A stretch of 64,000 nt of DNA from Pandoraea horticolens (GTDB lineage Bacteria > Pseudomonadota > Gammaproteobacteria > Burkholderiales > Burkholderiaceae). Shown one piece after another: positions 61,025-64,000 of the stretch. The translations under genes were made by a program, and so were the position numbers. A model generated the notes under the pieces. The model saw nothing but the letters and a program-made list of their open reading frames with translations, was not told the DNA's origin and searched no databases. Location of the stretch: the NCBI RefSeq assembly GCF_902459555.1, contig NZ_CABPSM010000004.1, positions 1-64,000 on the forward strand, in the 5' to 3' direction. The stretch's first letter is position 1, and the number at the start of each line of letters is the position of its first letter.

Positions 61025-62167
61025 ATGCTTAACTGGGAAGAAGACACCACCGCCGCCAAACCGGCTGCTCCCTCCGCTGCTCCGGCCCCTGCGTCGAACA
61101 TTCTCGGCACCCAAGGGGATACCCCGAGTGTGATCGCTTCGCAGTCGACGCGTCGCGTGAGTGCGTCCGACAAGCGCGTGATCAACGGCACGACGGATGT
61201 GAACCAGCTGGTGCCCTTCAAGTACAAATGGGCCTGGGAGAAATATCTCGCGGGTTGCGCGAACCACTGGATGCCGCAGGAAATCAACATGTCGCGCGAC
61301 ATCGCTCTGTGGAAGGACCCGAACGGTCTGACCGACGACGAGCGCCGCATCATCAAGCGCAACCTTGGCTTCTTCGTGACCGCCGACTCGCTCGCCGCGA
61401 ACAACATCGTGCTGGGCACCTATCGCCACATCACCGCGCCGGAGTGCCGCCAGTTCCTGCTGCGTCAGGCGTTCGAAGAGGCGATTCACACGCACGCTTA
61501 TCAGTACATCGTCGAGAGCCTGGGGCTGGACGAAGGCGAGATCTTCAATGCGTATCACGAAGTGCCGTCGATTCGCGACAAGGACGAGTTCCTGCTCCCG
61601 TTCATTGAAGTCGTGGCCGATCCGTCGTTCCAGACCGGCACGCAGGAAACCGACCAGAAGCTGCTGCGCTCGCTGATCGTGTTCGCCTGCATCATGGAAG
61701 GTCTGTTCTTCTATGTCGGCTTCACGCAGATCCTCGCGCTGGGCCGTCAGAACAAGATGACGGGTGCTGCAGAGCAGTATCAGTACATCCTTCGCGACGA
61801 GTCGATGCACTGCAACTTCGGCATCGATCTGATCAATCAGGTGAAGCTGGAAAACCCGAACCTGTGGACGCCGGAGTTCCGCGAAGAGATTCGCGAGCTG
61901 TTCAAGAAGGCGGTCGAGTTGGAGTATCGCTACGCTGAAGACACGATGCCGCGCGGCGTGCTTGGTCTGAACGCGGGCATGTTCAAGAGCTATCTTCGCT
62001 TCATCGCGAACCGTCGTTGTGCCCAAATTGGTCTCGAAGCGCTCTACCCGAACGAAGAGAATCCGTTCCCGTGGATGAGCGAGATGATCGATCTGAAGAA
62101 GGAGCGCAACTTCTTCGAGACGCGTGTGATCGAGTACCAGACCGGTGGCGCGTTGAGCTGGGACTAA
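61025..62167 (+). CDS. nrdB: Ribonucleoside-diphosphate reductase beta subunit (class Ia)
   Basis: A 380-residue radical-generating di-iron subunit. Ligands are D121, E152, H155, E225, E259 and H262, with the radical Tyr at Y159 (EAIHTHAY); spacings 121-152 and 225-259 equal those in E. coli R2 (84-115, 204-238). This confirms a classical Fe/Tyr R2. The N-terminal 40 residues are Ala/Pro-rich. Its ribosome-binding site is weak, behind a 300-nt leader. Confidence 0.97.
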   Translation: MLNWEEDTTAAKPAAPSAAPAPASNILGTQGDTPSVIASQSTRRVSASDKRVINGTTDVNQLVPFKYKWAWEKYLAGCANHWMPQEINMSRDIALWKDPNGLTDDERRIIKRNLGFFVTADSLAANNIVLGTYRHITAPECRQFLLRQAFEEAIHTHAYQYIVESLGLDEGEIFNAYHEVPSIRDKDEFLLPFIEVVADPSFQTGTQETDQKLLRSLIVFACIMEGLFFYVGFTQILALGRQNKMTGAAEQYQYILRDESMHCNFGIDLINQVKLENPNLWTPEFREEIRELFKKAVELEYRYAEDTMPRGVLGLNAGMFKSYLRFIANRRCAQIGLEALYPNEENPFPWMSEMIDLKKERNFFETRVIEYQTGGALSWD

Positions 62168-62880
62168 GTCCGGAGAAAAAAATGGGTGCTCGCTGCAAAG
62201 CGAGTATCCATGCGGGTTTCGAGAGGGTGGTGTGTGCGTGCATGACAGGCGTGACCAACAGCAAGAGAAGCAAAAGAGAATGTGCAGGTCACGCACATCA
62301 TCCTCACTCGCAAGACGTTTCGATCGCTTCGCAAGTGCTTCGCATGCGTCGACATGCGAGTGCGATGTGCATCAAATACAACAGATTGACTTCTTCATTA
62401 CGAATGTTGTGCGCTTTTTTACGTGCAAAGTATTAACATCGCATCACAAAAGAATTATGATTCGCTCAAATAAATTGCAGTCTCGATGAACACACGAAAG
62501 CACATTGCTTTCCTCCCGCGACAGAGAGCTGGTAGTTACGGAGCGTAAAAACCTTGGTGCATAGCAAGCAGTATCGCTTATCCGCTATCGCAATCTCCTC
62601 CATCCCGATGACGGGACAGGCAAGCTACCCCCCGAAGAATCTGGCGAATCCCCCTTCTCAAGACAATCGAATTGCTGGCGGCGATGTCGCCGGCAATTTT
62701 TTTGCGCGCGTGACCACACACGGTCAGCGTCATGCGCGCAGCGCCGAATTCATTAGCGTAAGCCGTCGTTGTCCGATGCGTACGCCGATGAATAGCCCGC
62801 TCGCCGGCAGTTCACCGCACGGTGGTCGGGTTTCCTTCTCAGGTGGTTTGTTTGAGTGATCTTTCACGTTAAGGAGCAAA
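62168..62880. other. nrdB to H1-like gene intergenic region
   Basis: About 710 bases with no convincing protein gene. The stretch 62370-62480 is distinctly AT-rich (TTGACT at 62386 could be a -35). A small hairpin TCCCG ATGA CGGGA lies at 62613-62626, and a terminator at 62669-62707. This suggests a non-coding transcript between roughly 62420 and 62707, or a leader of the H1-like gene with an attenuator; undetermined. Confidence 0.4.
62669..62707 (+). terminator. Isolated terminator in the nrdB-H1 gap
   Basis: AATTGCTGGCGGC pairs with GTCGCCGGCAATT (one T/G wobble) and is followed by seven T residues. It is about 500 bases past nrdB, too far to be its usual terminator. Confidence 0.75.
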
Positions 62881-62883
62881 GTG

Positions 62884-63468
62884 ATGGCTACTACTGCTAA
62901 GAAAAAACCCGCAGCCAAGAAGGCTGTTGCCAAGAAGCCGGTAGCGAAGAAGGCTGCTGTCGCCAAGAAGCCTGTCGCCAAGAAGGCTGTGGCTGCTAAG
63001 AAGCCGGTAGCGAAGAAGGCAGCTGCTGCCAAGAAGCCGGCAGCGAAGAAGGTTGCTGCCAAGAAGCCGGCAGCGAAGAAGGTTGCGGTGAAGAAGGTTG
63101 CCGCCAAGAAGCCGGTCGCCAAGAAGGCAGCGGTGAAGAAGGTTGCCGCCAAGAAGCCGGTCGCCAAGAAGGCAGCGGTGAAGAAGGTTGCCGCCAAGAA
63201 GCCGGCAGCCAAGAAGGCAGCAGTGAAGAAGGTCGCTGCGAAGAAGCCGGCAGCGAAGAAGGCCGCTGCCAAGAAGCCTGCTGCCAAGAAGGTTGCTGCG
63301 AAGAAGCCGGCTGCCAAGAAGCCTGCTGCGAAGAAGCCCGCTGCTGCCAAGAAGCCGGCAGTGAAGAAGGTTGCTGCAAAGCCTGCTCCGGCTACGTCGC
63401 CGGCAGCACCGAAGACGGCGCTGAACCCGGCAGCGGCATGGCCGTTCCCGACCGGCAGCCGTCCGTAA
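62884..63468 (+). CDS. Histone H1-like Lys/Ala/Pro-repeat DNA-binding protein
   Basis: A 194-residue protein made almost wholly of [13 protein letters not shown]-type repeats, ending in a non-repetitive tail ([17 protein letters not shown]). Such proteins, seen in Bordetella, Burkholderia and as AlgP in Pseudomonas, bind DNA like the C-terminal domain of eukaryotic H1; the role here (nucleoid compaction or regulation) is inferred. The start is ATG 62884 after AAGGAG; an overlapping GTG at 62881 is possible. The DNA carries about four copies of a 45-bp unit, so length likely varies between strains. Confidence 0.9.
   Translation: MATTAKKKPAAKKAVAKKPVAKKAAVAKKPVAKKAVAAKKPVAKKAAAAKKPAAKKVAAKKPAAKKVAVKKVAAKKPVAKKAAVKKVAAKKPVAKKAAVKKVAAKKPAAKKAAVKKVAAKKPAAKKAAAKKPAAKKVAAKKPAAKKPAAKKPAAAKKPAVKKVAAKPAPATSPAAPKTALNPAAAWPFPTGSRP
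63085..63264 (+). repeat. 45-bp tandem repeat inside the H1-like gene
   Basis: Units begin at 63085, 63130, 63175 and 63220, each exactly 45 bases apart and encoding [15 protein letters not shown] (last copy diverged). The first three are identical or nearly so at DNA level, a substrate for slippage or recombination. Confidence 0.85.
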
Positions 63469-63510
63469 TTCGAGTGCCGATGCAGGAACCAGGGCACTTA
63501 GGTGTCTTTT

Positions 63511-63532
63511 GATCGAGTAGGCCTACTCGATC
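63511..63532. other. Perfect 22-bp palindrome
   Basis: Two complementary 11-base half-sites (GATCGAGTAGG and its complement) abut without spacer, between the H1-like stop and its terminator. It resembles a dimeric protein-binding site more than a terminator stem, since there is no loop. Confidence 0.7.
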
Positions 63533-63534
63533 CG

Positions 63535-63573
63535 GAACCCGCTGTGATGAGTCATCGTCGCAGCGGGTTTTTT
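63535..63573 (+). terminator. Intrinsic terminator of the H1-like gene
   Basis: AACCCGCTG pairs with CAGCGGGTT around TGATGAGTCATCGTCG, followed by six T residues. Confidence 0.85.
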
Positions 63574-63682
63574 CATGGTGCAAATGAAAACGGGCGACCT
63601 GAGTCGCCCGAGTCATGCGTGCACAGGCGCGATACGAGATCGCTTCCGGCAAGTACAGCGCGTGTCAGCGCAACGTGAAGAC

Positions 63683-64000
63683 TTAGTGCGTCACACGTGT
63701 CACGCCGCCGCTCGAGAGCAGACGCACGCGCTGTCCCGGCTGGAACGTCTCGTCGGCATCCTGCGTGATCGCACGCAGCTCGCCGTTGTCGAGTCGCACC
63801 GTGATTTCCAGACCCGCCTTCTTGCTCATGCGGCTCTCGATGGCTTGACCTGCCACGGCGCCCAGCAGACCGCCCACGATGCCCGTCGCAATCGAACCGC
63901 GACCGCCGCCGATGGCGCTGCCGCCGATGGCACCGAGCGCGCCGCCGCCCGCGATGCCGAGAATGCCCGGATCGCCGTTGCTGCTGTCGATCGTGACCGG
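63683..64000 (-). CDS. Glycine-zipper 2TM outer-membrane lipoprotein (SlyB-like), partial
   Basis: The frame is open from the stop at 63683 to the window edge, so the N-terminus with its signal peptide is missing. The visible 105 residues contain a glycine-zipper membrane hairpin (GILGIAGGGALGAIGGSAIGGG ... GIVGGLLGAVAGQAIESR), then a soluble domain (LEITVRLDNGELRAITQDADETFQPGQRVRLL) typical of the SlyB/Pcp family that stabilises the outer membrane. The GTG at 63877 is internal, not the start. Confidence 0.88.
   Translation of the reverse strand, partial: PVTIDSSNGDPGILGIAGGGALGAIGGSAIGGGRGSIATGIVGGLLGAVAGQAIESRMSKKAGLEITVRLDNGELRAITQDADETFQPGQRVRLLSSGGVTRVTH

Noticed and set aside
62881-63468. 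CRISPR or satellite-like array
   Set aside because: The repetition is protein-coding (Lys/Ala/Pro codons) in one continuous frame, with no unique spacers.

Overview
The window looks like the chromosome of a betaproteobacterium in the order Burkholderiales. Supporting signs are the high GC content, the uninterrupted dcw (division and cell wall) cluster from mraZ to ftsZ, a Burkholderia-type 20-residue porin signal peptide, class Ia ribonucleotide reductase with two ATP cones, a lysine/alanine-repeat H1-like protein, and the ffh - ccsA-like - PP0621-type - ampD - nrdA order. Burkholderiaceae, possibly Pandoraea or a close relative, is my best guess; the genus is inference only. Almost everything is core chromosome. 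I saw no prophage, integron, CRISPR array or defence island; the only mobile DNA is a broken IS3-family element at the left edge.

Layout. 1-540: remnant IS3-family transposase. 762-8283: accessory and metabolic genes (DUF3047 lipoprotein, M20 amidohydrolase, molybdopterin oxidoreductase, HELAH lipoprotein aminopeptidase, MarR regulator, porin). 8602-9249: coq7. 9542-27243: dcw cluster mraZ-rsmH-ftsL-ftsI-murE-murF-mraY-murD-ftsW-murG-murC-ddlB-ftsQ-ftsA-ftsZ, headed by a clear promoter and a four-repeat MraZ operator, followed by lpxC. 28860-32430: DUF721 protein divergent from secA. 32592-35375: argJ, DUF815 ATPase, mutT. 35450-40572 (minus strand): yacG, zapD, coaE, prepilin peptidase, type IV pilus platform protein and ATPase. 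40686-43295: CorC-type transporter, tRNA-Pro(CGG), polyprenyl diphosphate synthase. 43395-46755: rplU-rpmA, obgE, proB. 46870-48231: CNP1-like lipoprotein and rppH, divergent from proS and a MarC-family protein. 51004-53024 (minus): hypoxanthine phosphoribosyltransferase and ffh. 53137-56075: ccsA-like, PP0621-type, DUF1269-like, ampD. 56166-62167: nrdA and nrdB, each behind a tandem pair of NrdR boxes and separated by an antisense mutarotase. 62884-63468: H1-like protein. 63683-64000: start-less glycine-zipper lipoprotein running off the right edge.

The genes form a few functional blocks. One makes peptidoglycan precursors and the divisome, with lpxC, zapD, ampD and secA covering envelope growth and turnover. 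One handles dNTP supply and nucleotide hygiene (nrdAB, mutT, rppH, hpt). One is translation and export (rplU, rpmA, obgE, proS, ffh). One is a compact type IV pilus core without a pilin.

I did not find a convincing new multi-gene system. The best leads for a second look are regulatory or structural: identically spaced (31 bp) NrdR box pairs on two separated RNR genes with long leaders; a short cysteine-containing upstream ORF with a strong Shine-Dalgarno in the nrdB leader; a prepilin peptidase without the cysteine/methyltransferase signature paired with a PilB lacking its N-terminal domain; an orphan terminator in the nrdB-H1 gap; a 45-bp tandem repeat in the H1-like gene followed by a perfect 22-bp palindrome; and the absence of a pilS/pilR pair next to ampD.
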